Shown here: piece by piece, positions 36,383-47,968 of the stretch | Position numbering within the stretch: the stretch's first letter is position 1 | How the letters are laid out: each line of letters starts with the position of its first letter | Source of the DNA: Osmia lignaria lignaria | Lineage: Eukaryota; Arthropoda; Insecta; Hymenoptera; Megachilidae | Direction of reading: 5' to 3' | Assembly (NCBI RefSeq): GCF_051020975.1 | Contig: NW_027478161.1 | Coordinates: 6,634,001-6,698,000 of the forward strand | DNA length: 64,000 nt | Notes under the pieces: model-generated | Databases searched by the model: none | The model's input: only the letters and a program-made list of their open reading frames with translations | Told to the model about the DNA's origin: nothing | Made by a program: the position numbers and the translations under genes

Positions 36383-37348
36383 CATAAATTGTAGGAAACA
36401 TAATTCTCTACAAAAAACGTCTCTTAACATTTTGCCATAGCTCGCTTCGTTTCCGAGATATTTGCAGATTCAGCTCAAAGGAACGGGCCTGACGGACATA
36501 TTTCGAGATATTTCTTCTTCTTGTTGTTTTTCTTCTGCACAGCTAAACTGGAAGTGGCATTTCCAGCTCGCAATAGTGCAGAGTTATCTCAAAGAAAGGG
36601 GCCACGGTGTTTCTGTATCTCTACTATGTTGGTGCGGCTTCGAAACTTTTAAATATCTTGATATATCTCGAGAACTACGCATCTGATCAAAAAATATCAT
36701 AGAACATAAAAAGTAGGAAACTTAATTCTCTACAAAAAATGTCTCTTAACATTTTGCCATAGCTCGCTTCATTTCCGAGATATTTGCAGATTTATCTCAA
36801 GGGAAGGGGCCTGACGTACATATTTCGAGATATTTCTTCTTCTTGTTGTTCTTCTTCTGCACAGCTAAGCTGGAAGTGGCATTTACAGCTCGCAATAGTG
36901 CAGAGTTATCTCAAAGAAAGGGGCCACGGTGTTTCTGTATCTCTATTATGTTGGTGCGGCTTCGGAACTTTTAAATATCTTGATATATCTCGAGAACTAC
37001 GCATCTGATCAAAAAATATCATAGAACATAAAAAGTAGCAAACTTAATTCTCTATAGAAAAGGTCTCTTAACATTTTGCCATAGCTCGCTTCGTTTCCGA
37101 GATATTTGCACATTTATCTCAAGGGAAGGGGCCTAACGGACATATTTCGAGATATTTCTTCTTCTTGTTGTTCTTCTTCTGCACAGCTAAGCTAGAAGTG
37201 GCATTTGCGGCTCGCACTAGTGCAGAGTTATCTCAAAGAAAGGGGCCACGTTGTTTCTGTATCTCTATTATGTTGGTGCAGCTTCGGAACTTTTAAATAT
37301 CTTGATATATCTCGAGAACTACGCATCTGATCAAAAAATATCATGGAA
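36383..37348 (+). repeat. Trimer variant A-B-H, last unit of the domain
   Basis: Starts: A 36,383 (with TTGTTTTTCTTC), B 36,705, H 37,027. H contains AAGCTAGAAGTGG near 37,190, which puts TAG in the recurring open frame, and CACGTTGTTTCTG. This is a clear case where the frame is not kept. Confidence 0.85.
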
Positions 37349-38636
37349 CATAAAAAGTAGAAAACTTAATTCTCTACAAAAAAGGTTTCTTAACATTTTG
37401 CCATAGCTCGCTTCGTTTCCGAGATATTTGCAGATTTATCTCAAGGGAAGGGGCCTGACGGACATATTTCGAGATATTTCTTCTTCTTGTTGTTCTTCTT
37501 ATGCACAGCTAAGCTGGAAAGGGCATTTGCAGCTCGTAATAGTGCAGAGTTATCTCAAAGAAAGGGGCCACGGTGTTTCTGTATCTCTATTATGTTGGTG
37601 CGGCTTCGGAACTTTTAAATATCTTGATATATCTCGAGAACTACGCATCTGATCAAAAAATATCATAGAACATAAAAAGTAGGAAACTTAATTCTCTACA
37701 AAAAAGGTTTCTTAACATTTTGCCATAGCTCGCTTCGTTTCCGAGATATTTGCAGATTTATCTCAAGGGAAGGGGCCTGACGGACATATTTCGAGATATT
37801 TCTTCTTCTTGTTGTTCTTCTTCTGCACAGCTAAGCTGGAGGTGGCATTTACAGCTCGCAATAGTGCAGAGTTATCTCAAAGAAAGGGGCCACGGTGTTT
37901 CTGTATCTCTATTATGTTGGTGCGGCTTCGGAACTTTTAAATATCTTGATATATCTCGAGAACTACGCATCTGATCAAAAAATATCATGGAACATAAAAA
38001 GTAGAAAACTTAATTCTCTACAAAAAAGGTTTCTTAACATTTTGCCATAGCTCGCTTCGTTTCCGAGATATTTGCAGATTTATCTCAAGGGAAGGGGCCT
38101 GACGGACATATTTCGAGATATTTCTTCTTCTTGTTGTTCTTCTTATGCACAGCTAAGCTGGAAAGGGCATTTGCAGCTCGTAATAGTGCAGAGTTATCTC
38201 AAAGAAAGGGGCCACGGTGTTTCTGTATCTCTATTATGTTGGTGCGGCTTCGGAACTTTTAAATATCTTGATATATCTCGAGAACTACGCATCTGATCAA
38301 AAAATATCATAGAACATAAAAAGTAGGAAACTTAATTCTCTACAAAAAAGGTTTCTTAACATTTTGCCATAGCTCGCTTCGTTTCCGAGATATTTGCAGA
38401 TTTATCTCAAGGGAAGGGGCCTGACGGACATATTTCGAGATATTTCTTCTTCTTGTTGTTCTTCTTCTGCACAGCTAAGCTGGAGGTGGCATTTACAGCT
38501 CGCAATAGTGCAGAGTTATCTCAAAGAAAGGGGCCACGGTGTTTCTGTATCTCTATTATGTTGGTGCGGCTTCGGAACTTTTAAATATCTTGATATATCT
38601 CGAGAACTACGCATCTGATCAAAAAATATCATAGAA
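37349..38636 (+). repeat. Two-monomer higher-order repeat (644-bp period), two copies
   Basis: Units are 37,349-37,992 and 37,993-38,636. First member: TTCTTATGCACAG, GAAAGGGCATTTGC and CTCGTAATAG. Second member: GGAGGTGGCATTTACAGC. Both have AAAAAAGGTTTCTTAAC. The predicted peptides of corresponding monomers are identical in the two units, so the duplication looks recent. Confidence 0.92.
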
Positions 38637-39280
38637 GATAAAAAGTAGGAAACTTAATTCTCTACAAAAAAGGGCTCTTAACATTTTGCCATAGCTCGCT
38701 TCGTTTCCGAGATATTTGCAGATTTATCTCAAGGGAAGGGGCCTGACGGACATATTTCGAGATATTTCTTCTTCTTGTTGTTCTTCTTCTGCACAGCTAA
38801 GCTGGAAGTGGCATTTGCGGCTCGCACTAGTGCAGAGTTATCTCAAAGAAAGGGGCCACGGTGTTTCTGTATCTCTATTATGTTGGTGCGGCTTCGGAAC
38901 TTTTAAATATCTCGATATATCTCGAAAACTACGCTTCTGATCAAAAAATATCATAGAACATAAATTATAGGAAACATAATTCTCTACAAAAAACGTCTCT
39001 TAACATTTTGCCATAGCTCGCTTCGTTTCCGAGATATTTGCAGATTCAGCTCAAAGGAACTGGCCTGACGGACCTATTTCGAGATATTTCTTCTTCTTGT
39101 TGTTCTCCCTCTGCACAGCTAAGCTGGAAGTGGGATTTGCAGCTCGCAATAGTGCAGAGTTATCTCAAAGAAAGGGGCCACGGTGTTTCTGTATCTCTAT
39201 TATGTTGGTGCGGCTTCGGAACTTTTAAATATCTTGATATATCTCGAGAACTACGCATCTGATCACAAAATATCATAGAA
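38637..39280 (+). repeat. Partial decamer unit (positions 7-8), monomers 121-122
   Basis: These two match monomers 129-130: an 'R' middle with 'K' tail, then a 'QIQ' front with GGCCTGACGGACCTATTTCG, TTCTCCCTCTGC and AAGTGGGATTTGC. They lead into the first full decamer. Confidence 0.85.
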
Positions 39281-42200
39281 CATAAAAAGTAGGAAACTTA
39301 ATTCTCTACAAAAAAGGTCTCTTAACATTTTGCCATCGCTCGCTTCGTTTCTGAGATATTTGCAGATTTATCTCAAGGGAAGGGGCCTGACGGACATATT
39401 TCGAGATATTTCTTCTTCTTGTTGTTCTTCTTCTGCACAGCTAAGCTGGAAGTGGCATTTGCAGCTCGCAATAGTGCAGAGTTATCTCAAAGAAGGGGGC
39501 CACGGTGTTTCTGTATCTCTATTCTGTTGGTGCGGCTTCGGAACTTTTAAATATCTTGATATATCTCGAGAACTACGCTTCTGATCAAAAAATATCATAG
39601 AACATAAAAAGTAGGAAACTTAATTCTCTACAAAATAGGTCTCTTAACATTTTGCCATAGCTCGCTTCGTTTCCGAGATATTTGCAGATTTATCTCAAGG
39701 GAAGGGGCCTGACGGACATATTTCGAGATATTTCTTCTTCTTGTTGTTCTTCTTCTGCACAGCTAAGCTGGAAGTGGCATTTGCAGCTCGCAATAGTGCA
39801 GAGTTATCTCAAAGAAAGGGGCCACGGTGTTTCTGTATCTCTATTATGTTGGTGCGGCTTCGCAACTTTCAAATATCTTGATATATCTCGAGAACTACGC
39901 GTCTGATCAAAAAATATCATAGAACATAAAAAGTAGGAAACTTAATTCTCTACAAAAAAGGTCTCTTAACATTTTGCCATAGCTCGCTTCCTTTCCGAGA
40001 TATTTGCAGATTTATCTCAAGGGAAGGGGCCTGACGGACATATTTCGAGATATTTCTTCTTGTTGTTCTTCTTCTGCACAGCTAAGCTGGAAGTGGCATT
40101 TGCGGCTCGCACTAGTGCAGAGTTATCTCAAAGAAAGGGGCCACGGTGTTTCTGTATCTCTATTATGTTGGTGCGGCTTCGGAACTTTTAAATATCTCGA
40201 TATATCTCGAAAACTACGCTTCTGATCAAAAAATATCATAGAAGATAAATTGTAGGAAACATAATTCTCTACAAAAAAGGTCTCTAAACATTTTGCCATA
40301 GCTCGCTTCGTTTCCGAGATATTTGCAGATTTATCTCAAGGGAAGGGGCCTGACGGACATATTTCGAGATATTTCTTCTTCTTGTTGTTCATCTTCTGCA
40401 CAGCTAAGCTGGAGGTGGCATTTACAGCTCGCAATAGTGCAGAGTTATCTCAAAGAAAGGGGCCACGGTGTTTCTGTATCTCTATTATGTTGTTGCGGCT
40501 TCGGAACTTTTAAATATCTTGATATATCTCGAGAACTACGCGTCTGATCAAAAAATATCATAGAACATAAAAAGTAGGAAACATAATTCTCTACAAAAAA
40601 GGTCTCTTAACATTTTGCCATAGCTCGCTTCGTTTCCGAGATATTTGCAGATTTATCTCAAGGGAAGGTACCTGACGGACATATTTCGAGATATTTCTTC
40701 TTCTTGTTGTTCTTCTTCTGCACAGCTAAGCTGGAAGTGGCATTTGCGGCTCGCACTAGTGCAGAGTTATCTCAAAGAAAGGGGCCACGGTGTTTCTGTA
40801 TCTCTATTATGTTGGTGCGGCTTCGGAACTTTTAAATATCTTGATATATCTCGAGAACTACGCATCTGATCAAAAAATATCATAGAAGATAAAAAGTATG
40901 AAACTTAATTCTCTACAAAAAAGGGCTCTTAACATTTTGCCATAGCTCGCTTCGTTTCCGAGATATTTGCAGATTTATCTCAAGGGAAGGGGCCTGACGG
41001 ACATATTTCGAGATATTTCTTCTTCTTGTTGTTCTTCTTCTGCACAGCTAAGCTGGAAGTGGCATTTGCAGCTCGCAATAGTGCAGAGTTATCTCAAAGA
41101 AAGGGGCCACGGTGTTTCTGTATCTCTATTATGTTGGTGCGGCTTCGGAACTTTTAAATATCTTGATATATCTCGAGAACTACGCATCTGATCAAAAAAT
41201 ATCATAGAAGATAAAAAGTAGGAAACTTAATTCTCTACTCAAAAGGGCTCTTAACATTTTGCCATAGCTCGCTTCGTTTCCGAGATATTTGCAGATTTAT
41301 CTCAAGGGAAGGGGCCTGACGGACATATTTCGAGATATTTCTTCTTCTTGTTGTTCTTCTTCTGCACAGCTAAGCTGGAAGTGGCATTTGCGGCTCGCAC
41401 TAGTGCAGAGTTATCTCAAAGAAAGGGGCCACGGTGTTTCTGTATCTCTATTATGTTGGTGCGGCTTCGGAACTTTTAAATATCTCGATATATCTCGAAA
41501 ACTACGCTTCTGATCAAAAAATATCATAGACCATAAATTATAGGAAACATAATTCTCTACAAAAAACGTCTCTTAACATTTTGCCATAGCTCGCTTCGTT
41601 TCCGAGATATTTGCAGATTCAGCTCAAAGGAACTGGCCTGACGGACCTATTTCGAGATATTTCTTCTTCTTGTTGTTCTCCCTCTGCACAGCTAAGCTGG
41701 AAGTGGGATTTGCAGCTCGCAATAGTGCAGAGTTATCTCAAAGAAAGGGGCCACGGTGTTTCTGTATCTCTATTATGTTGGTGCGGCTTCGGAACTTTTA
41801 AATATCTTGATATATCTCGAGAACTACGCATCTGATCAAAAAATATCATAGAACATAAAAAGTAGGAAACTTAATTCTCTACAAAAAAGGTCTCTTAACA
41901 TTTTGCCATCGCTCGCTTCGTTTCTGAGATATTTGCAGATTTATCTCAAGGGACGGGGCCTGACGGACATATTTCGAGATATTTCTTCTTCTTGTTGTTC
42001 TTCTTCTGCACAGCTAAGCTGGAAGTGGCATTTGCGGCTCGCACTAGTGCAGAGTTATCTCAAAGAAAGGGGCCACGGTGTTTCTGTATCTCTATTATGT
42101 TGGTGCGGCTTCGGAACTTTTAAATATCTCGATATATCTCGAGAACTACGCTTCTGATCAAAAAATATCATAGAACATAAATTATAGGAAACATAATTCT

Positions 42201-42497
42201 CTACAAAAAACGTCTCTTAACATTTTGCCATAGCTCGCTTCGTTTCCGAGATATTTGCAGATTCAGCTCAAAGGAACTGGCCTGACGAACCTATTTCGAG
42301 ATATTTCTTCTTCTTGTTGTTCTCCCTCTGCACAGCTAAGCTGGAAGTGGGATTTGCAGCTCGCAATAGTGCAGAGTTATCTCAAAGAAAGGGGCCACGG
42401 TGTTTCTGTATCTCTATTATGTTGGTGCGGCTTCGGAACTTTTAAATATCTTGATATATCTCGAGAACTACGCATCTGATCAAAAAATATCATAGAA
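39281..42497 (+). repeat. Ten-monomer higher-order repeat, copy 1 (3,217 bp)
   Basis: Position starts: 39,281 (CCATCGCTCG, TTTCTGAG, AAGAAGGGGGCC, TCTATTCTG); 39,603 (CGCAACTTTCAAATATC); 39,925 (GCTTCCTTTCCG, one triplet lost); 40,244 (TTCATCTTCTGC, GGAGGTGG, TTGTTGCGG); 40,566 (AAGGTACCTGACGG, creating a KpnI site); 40,888; 41,210 ('R' middle, 'K' tail); 41,532 ('QIQ' front, TTCTCCCTC); 41,854 (position-1 front with 'R' rear); 42,176 ('QIQ', GACGAACC). The period is 3,217 rather than 3,220 because of the lost triplet. Confidence 0.93.
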
Positions 42498-45400
42498 CAT
42501 AAAAAGTAGGAAACTTAATTCTCTACAAAAAAGGTCTCTTAACATTTTGCCATCGCTCGCTTCGTTTCTGAGATATTTGCAGATTTATCTCAAGGGAAGG
42601 GGCCTGACGGACATATTTCGAGATATTTCTTCTTCTTGTTGTTCTTCTTCTGCACAGCCAAGCTGGAAGTGGCATTTGCAGCTCGCAATAGTGCAGAGTT
42701 ATCTCAAAGAAGGGGGCCACGGTGTTTCTGTATCTCTATTCTGTTGGTGCGGCTTCGGAACTTTTAAATATCTTGATATATCTCGAGAACTACGCTTCTG
42801 ATCAAAAAATATCATAGAACATAAAAAGTAGGAAACTTAATTCTCTACAAAATAGGTCTCTTAACATTTTGCCATAGCTCGCTTCGTTTCCGAGATATTT
42901 GCAGATTTATCTCAAGGGAAGGGGCCTGACGGACATATTTCGAGATATTTCTTCTTCTTGTTGTTCTTCTTCTGCACAGCTAAGCTGGAAGTGGCATTTG
43001 CAGCTCGCAATAGTGCAGAGTTATCTCAAAGAAAGGGGCCACGGTGTTTCTGTATCTCTATTATGTTGGTGCGGCTTCGCAACTTTCAAATATCTTGATA
43101 TATCTCGAGAACTACGCGTCTGATCAAAAAATATCATAGAACATAAAAAGTAGGAAACTTAATTCTCTACAAAAAAGGTCTCTTAACATTTTGCCATAGC
43201 TCGCTTCCTTTCCGAGATATTTGCAGATTTATCTCAAGGGAAGGGGCCTGACGGACATATTTCGAGATATTTCTTCTTGTTGTTCTTCTTCTGCACAGCT
43301 AAGCTGGAAGTGGCATTTGCGGCTCGCACTAGTGCAGAGTTATCTCAAAGAAAGGGGCCACGGTGTTTCTGTATCTCTATTATGTTGGTGCGGCTTCGGA
43401 ACTTTTAAATATCTCGATATATCTCGAAAACTACGCTTCTGATCAAAAAATATCATAGAAGGTAAATTGTAGGAAACATAATTCTCTACAAAAAAGGTCT
43501 CTAAACATTTTGCCATAGCTCGCTTCGTTTCCGAGATATTTGCAGATTTATCTCAAGGGAAGGGGCCTGACGGACATATTTCGAGATATTTCTTCTTCTT
43601 GTTGTTCATCTTCTGCACAGCTAAGCTGGAGGTGGCATTTACAGCTCGCAATAGTGCAGAGTTATCTCAAAGAAAGGGGCCACGGTGTTTCTGTATCTCT
43701 ATTATGTTGTTGCGGCTTCGGAACTTTTAAATATCTTGATATATCTCGAGAACTACGCGTCTGATCAAAAAATATCATAGAACATAAAAAGTAGGAAACA
43801 TAATTCTCTACAAAAAAGGTCTCTTAACATTTTGCCATAGCTCGCTTCGTTTCCGAGATATTTGCAGATTTATCTCAAGGGAAGGTACCTGACGGACATA
43901 TTTCGAGATATTTCTTCTTCTTGTTGTTCTTCTTCTGCACAGCTAAGCTGGAAGTGGCATTTGCGGCTCGCACTAGTGCAGAGTTATCTCAAAGAAAGGG
44001 GCCACGGTGTTTCTGTATCTCTATTATGTTGGTGCGGCTTCGGAACTTTTAAATATCTTGATATATCTCGAGAACTACGCATCTGATCAAAAAATATCAT
44101 AGAAGATAAAAAGTATGAAACTTAATTCTCTACAAAAAAGGGCTCTTAACATTTTGCCATAGCTCGCTTCGTTTCCGAGATATTTGCAGATTTATCTCAA
44201 GGGAAGGGGCCTGACGGACATATTTCGAGATATTTCTTCTTCTTGTTGTTCTTCTTCTGCACAGCTAAGCTGGAAGTGGCATTTGCAGCTCGCAATAGTG
44301 CAGAGTTATCTCAAAGAAAGGGGCCACGGTGTTTCTGTATCTCTATTATGTTGGTGCGGCTTCGGAACTTTTAAATATCTTGATATATCTCGAGAACTAC
44401 GCATCTGATCAAAAAATATCATAGAAGATAAAAAGTAGGAAACTTAATTCTCTACAAAAAAGGGCTCTTAACATTTTGCCATAGCTCGCTTCGCTTCCGA
44501 GATATTTGCAGATTTATCTCAAGGGAAGGGGCCTGACGGACATATTTCGAGATATTTCTTCTTCTTGTTGTTCTTCTTCTGCACAGCTAAGCTGGAAGTG
44601 GCATTTGCGGCTCGCACTAGTGCAGAGTTATCTCAAAGAAAGGGGCCACGGTGTTTCTGTATCTCTATTATGTTGGTGCGGCTTCGGAACTTTTAAATAT
44701 CTCGATATATCTCGAAAACTACGCTTCTGATCAAAAAATATCATAGAACATAAATTATAGGAAACATAATTCTCTACAAAAAACGTCTCTTAACATTTTG
44801 CCATAGCTCGCTTCGTTTCCGAGATATTTGCAGATTCAGCTCAAAGGAACTGGCCTGACGGACATATTTCGAGATATTTCTTCTTCTTGTTGTTCTCCCT
44901 CTGCACAGCTAAGCTGGAAGTGGGATTTGCAGCTCGCAATAGTGCAGAGTTATCTCAAAGAAAGGGGCCACGGTGTTTCTGTATCTCTATTATGTTGGTG
45001 CGGCTTCGGAACTTTTAAATATCTTGATATATCTCGAGAACTACGCATCTGATCAAAAAATATCATAGAACATAAAAAGTAGGAAACTTAATTCTCTACA
45101 AAAAAGGTCTCTTAACATTTTGCCATCGCTCGCTTCGTTTCTGAGATATTTGCAGATTTATCTCAAGGGAAGGGGCCTGACGGACATATTTCGAGATATT
45201 TCTTCTTCTTGTTGTTCTTCTTCTGCACAGCTAAGCTGGAAGTGGCATTTGCGGCTCGCACTAGTGCAGAGTTATCTCAAAGAAAGGGGCCACGGTGTTT
45301 CTGTATCTCTATTATGTTGGTGCGGCTTCGGAACTTTTAAATATCTCGATATATCTCGAAAACTACGCTTCTGATCAAAAAATATCATAGAACATAAATT

Positions 45401-45714
45401 ATAGGAAACATAATTCTCTACAAAAAACGTCTCTTAACATTTTGCCATAGCTCGCTTCGTTTCCGAGATATTTGCAGATTCAGCTCAAAGGAACTGGCCT
45501 GACGGACCTATTTCGAGATATTTCTTCTTCTTGTTGTTCTCCCTCTGCACAGCTAAGCTGGAAGTGGGATTTGCAGCTCGCAATAGTGCAGAGTTATCTC
45601 AAAGAAAGGGGCCACGGTGTTTCTGTATCTCTATTATGTTGGTGCGGATTCGGAACTTTTAAATATCTTGATATATCTCGAGAACTACGCATCTGATCAA
45701 AAAATATCATAGAA
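42498..45714 (+). repeat. Ten-monomer higher-order repeat, copy 2 (3,217 bp)
   Basis: The same order of variants as 39,281-42,497, monomer for monomer, at an exact 3,217-base offset, including the triplet loss in monomer 135. Visible differences are few: CAGCCAAGCTGG near 42,657, GAAGGTAAATTG near 43,460, and GACATATTTCG in place of GACCTATTTCG near 44,860. The small number of differences points to recent duplication of the whole ten-monomer block. Confidence 0.93.
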
Positions 45715-46036
45715 CATAAAAAGTAGGAAACTTAATTCTCTACAAAAAAGGTCTCTTAACATTTTGCCATCGCTCGCTTCGTTTCTGAGATATTTGCAGA
45801 TTTATCTCAAGGGAAGGGGCCTGACGGACATATTTCGAGATATTTCTTCTTCTTGTTGTTCTTCTTCTGCACAGCTAAGCTGGAAGTGGCATTTGCAGCT
45901 CGCAATAGTGCAGAGTTATCTCAAAGAAGGGGGCCACGGTGTTTCTGTATCTCTATTATGTTGGTGCGGCTTCGGAACTTTTAAATATCTTGATATATCT
46001 CGAGAACTACGCGTCTGATCAAAAAATATCATAGAA
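45715..46036 (+). repeat. Hybrid monomer 143 (decamer position 1 front, position 4 rear)
   Basis: The front and middle carry CCATCGCTCG, TTTCTGAG and AAGAAGGGGGCC of position 1. The rear has TCTATTATG rather than TCTATTCTG, then ACGCGTCTGATC, and the following monomer starts with the position-5 form GTAGGAAACATAATTC. The switch lies between about 45,930 and 46,013. Confidence 0.8.
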
Positions 46037-47968
46037 CATAAAAAGTAGGAAACATAATTCTCTACAAAAAAGGTCTCTTAACATTTTGCCATAGCTCGCT
46101 TCGTTTCCGAGATATTTGCAGATTTATCTCAAGGGAAGGTACCTGACGGACATATTTCGAGATATTTCTTCTTCTTGTTGTTCTTCTTCTGCACAGCTAA
46201 GCTGGAAGTGGCATTTGCGGCTCGCACTAGTGCAGAGTTATCTCAAAGAAAGGGGCCACGGTGTTTCTGTATCTCTATTATGTTGGTGCGGCTTCGGAAC
46301 TTTTAAATATCTTGATATATCTCGAGAACTACGCATCTGATCAAAAAATATCATAGAAGATAAAAAGTATGAAACTTAATTCTCTACAAAAAAGGGCTCT
46401 TAACATTTTGCCATAGCTCGCTTCGTTTCCGAGATATTTGCAGATTTATCTCAAGGGAAGGGGCCTGACGGACATATTTCGAGATATTTCTTCTTCTTGT
46501 TGTTCTTCTTCTGCACAGCTAAGCTGGAAGTGGCATTTGCAGCTCGCAATAGTGCAGAGTTATCTCAAAGAAAGGGGCCACGGTGTTTCTGTATCTCTAT
46601 TATGTTGGTGCGGCTTCGGAACTTTTAAATATCTTGATATATCTCGAGAACTACGCATCTGATCAAAAAATATCATAGAAGATAAAAAGTAGGAAACTTA
46701 ATTCTCTACAAAAAAGGGCTCTTAACATTTTGCCATAGCTCGCTTCGTTTCCGAGATATTTGCAGATTTATCTCAAGGGAAGGGGCCTGACGGACATATT
46801 TCGAGATATTTCTTCTTCTTGTTGTTCTTCTTCTGCACAGCTAAGCTGGAAGTGGCATTTGCGGCTCGCACTAGTGCAGAGTTATCTCAAAGAAAGGGGC
46901 CACGGTGTTTCTGTATCTCTATTATGTTGGTGCGGCTTCGGAACTTTTAAATATCTCGATATATCTCGAAAACTACGCTTCTGATCAAAAAATATCATAG
47001 AACATAAATTATAGGAAACATAATTCTCTACAAAAAACGTCTCCTAACATTTTGCCATAGCTCGCTTCGTTTCCGAGATATTTGCAGATTCAGCTCAAAG
47101 GAACTGGCCTGACGGACCTATTTCGAGATATTTCTTCTTCTTGTTGTTCTCCCTCTGCACAGCTAAGCTGGAAGTGGGATTTGCAGCTCGCAATAGTGCA
47201 GAGTTATCTCAAAGAAAGGGGCCACGGTGTTTCTGTATCTCTATTATGTTGGTGCGGCTTCGGAACTTTTAAATATCTTGATATATCTCGAGAACTACGC
47301 ATCTGATCAAAAAATATCATAGAACATAAAAAGTAGGAAACTTAATTCTCTACAAAAAAGGTCTCTTAACATTTTGCCATCGCTCGCTTCGTTTCTGAGA
47401 TATTTGCAGATTTATCTCAAGGGAAGGGGCCTGACGGACATATTTCGAGATATTTCTTCTTCTTGTTGTTCATCTTCTGCACAGCTAAGCTGGAGGTGGC
47501 ATTTACAGCTCGCAATAGTGCAGAGTTATCTCAAAGAAAGGGGCCACGGTGTTTCTGTATCTCTATTATGTTGGTGCGGCTTCGGAACTTTTAAATATCT
47601 TGATATATCTCGAGAACTGCGCATCTGATCAAAAAATATCATAGAACATAAATTATAGGAAACATAATTCTCTACAAAAAACGTCTCTTAACATTTTGCC
47701 ATAGCTCGCTTCGTTTCCGAGATATTTGCAGATTCAGCTCAAAGGAACTGGCCTGACGGACATGTTTCGAGATATTTCTTCTTCTTGTTGTTCTCCCTCT
47801 GCACAGCTAAGCTGGAAGTGGGATTTGCAGCTCGCAATAGTGCAGAGTTATCTCAAAGAAAGGGGCCACGGTGTTTCTGTATCTCTATTATGTTGGTGCG
47901 GCTTCGGAACTTTTAAATATCTTGATATATCTCGAGAACTACGCATCTGATCAAAAAATATCATAGAA
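45715..47968 (+). repeat. Decamer copy 3, shortened to seven monomers (2,254 bp)
   Basis: Starts: 45,715, 46,037, 46,359, 46,681, 47,003, 47,325 and 47,647. The first monomer is a hybrid of positions 1 and 4, and the next is position 5 (AAGGTACCTG). Positions 2, 3 and one monomer length across 1/4 are therefore missing, exactly three monomers. The sixth monomer joins a CCATCGCTCG front to a position-4-like GGAGGTGG rear. Confidence 0.88.

Larger units (their letters stand above)
28655..37348 (+). repeat. Trimer higher-order repeat domain (966-bp period, monomers 90-116)
   Basis: The basic unit is A-B-C. A: 'QIQ' front, 'F' middle, 'I' tail. B: GCTTCATTTCC, GACGTACATATTTCG and CATTTACAGC. C: 'F' middle with 'K' tail. 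Full ABC units start at 28,655, 29,621, 30,587, 32,197 and 35,417. A fourth type, H (TTTGCACATTTATC, GGCCTAACGG, 'R' middle), replaces C in units starting at 33,163 and 36,383. A has two forms in the TTC/TTG tract (TTCTTCTTGTTC or TTCTTGTTGTTC), and C has two forms (ATATCATAG or ATATTATAG). A1-B-C2-A2-B-X therefore acts as a six-monomer unit in places. Confidence 0.9.
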
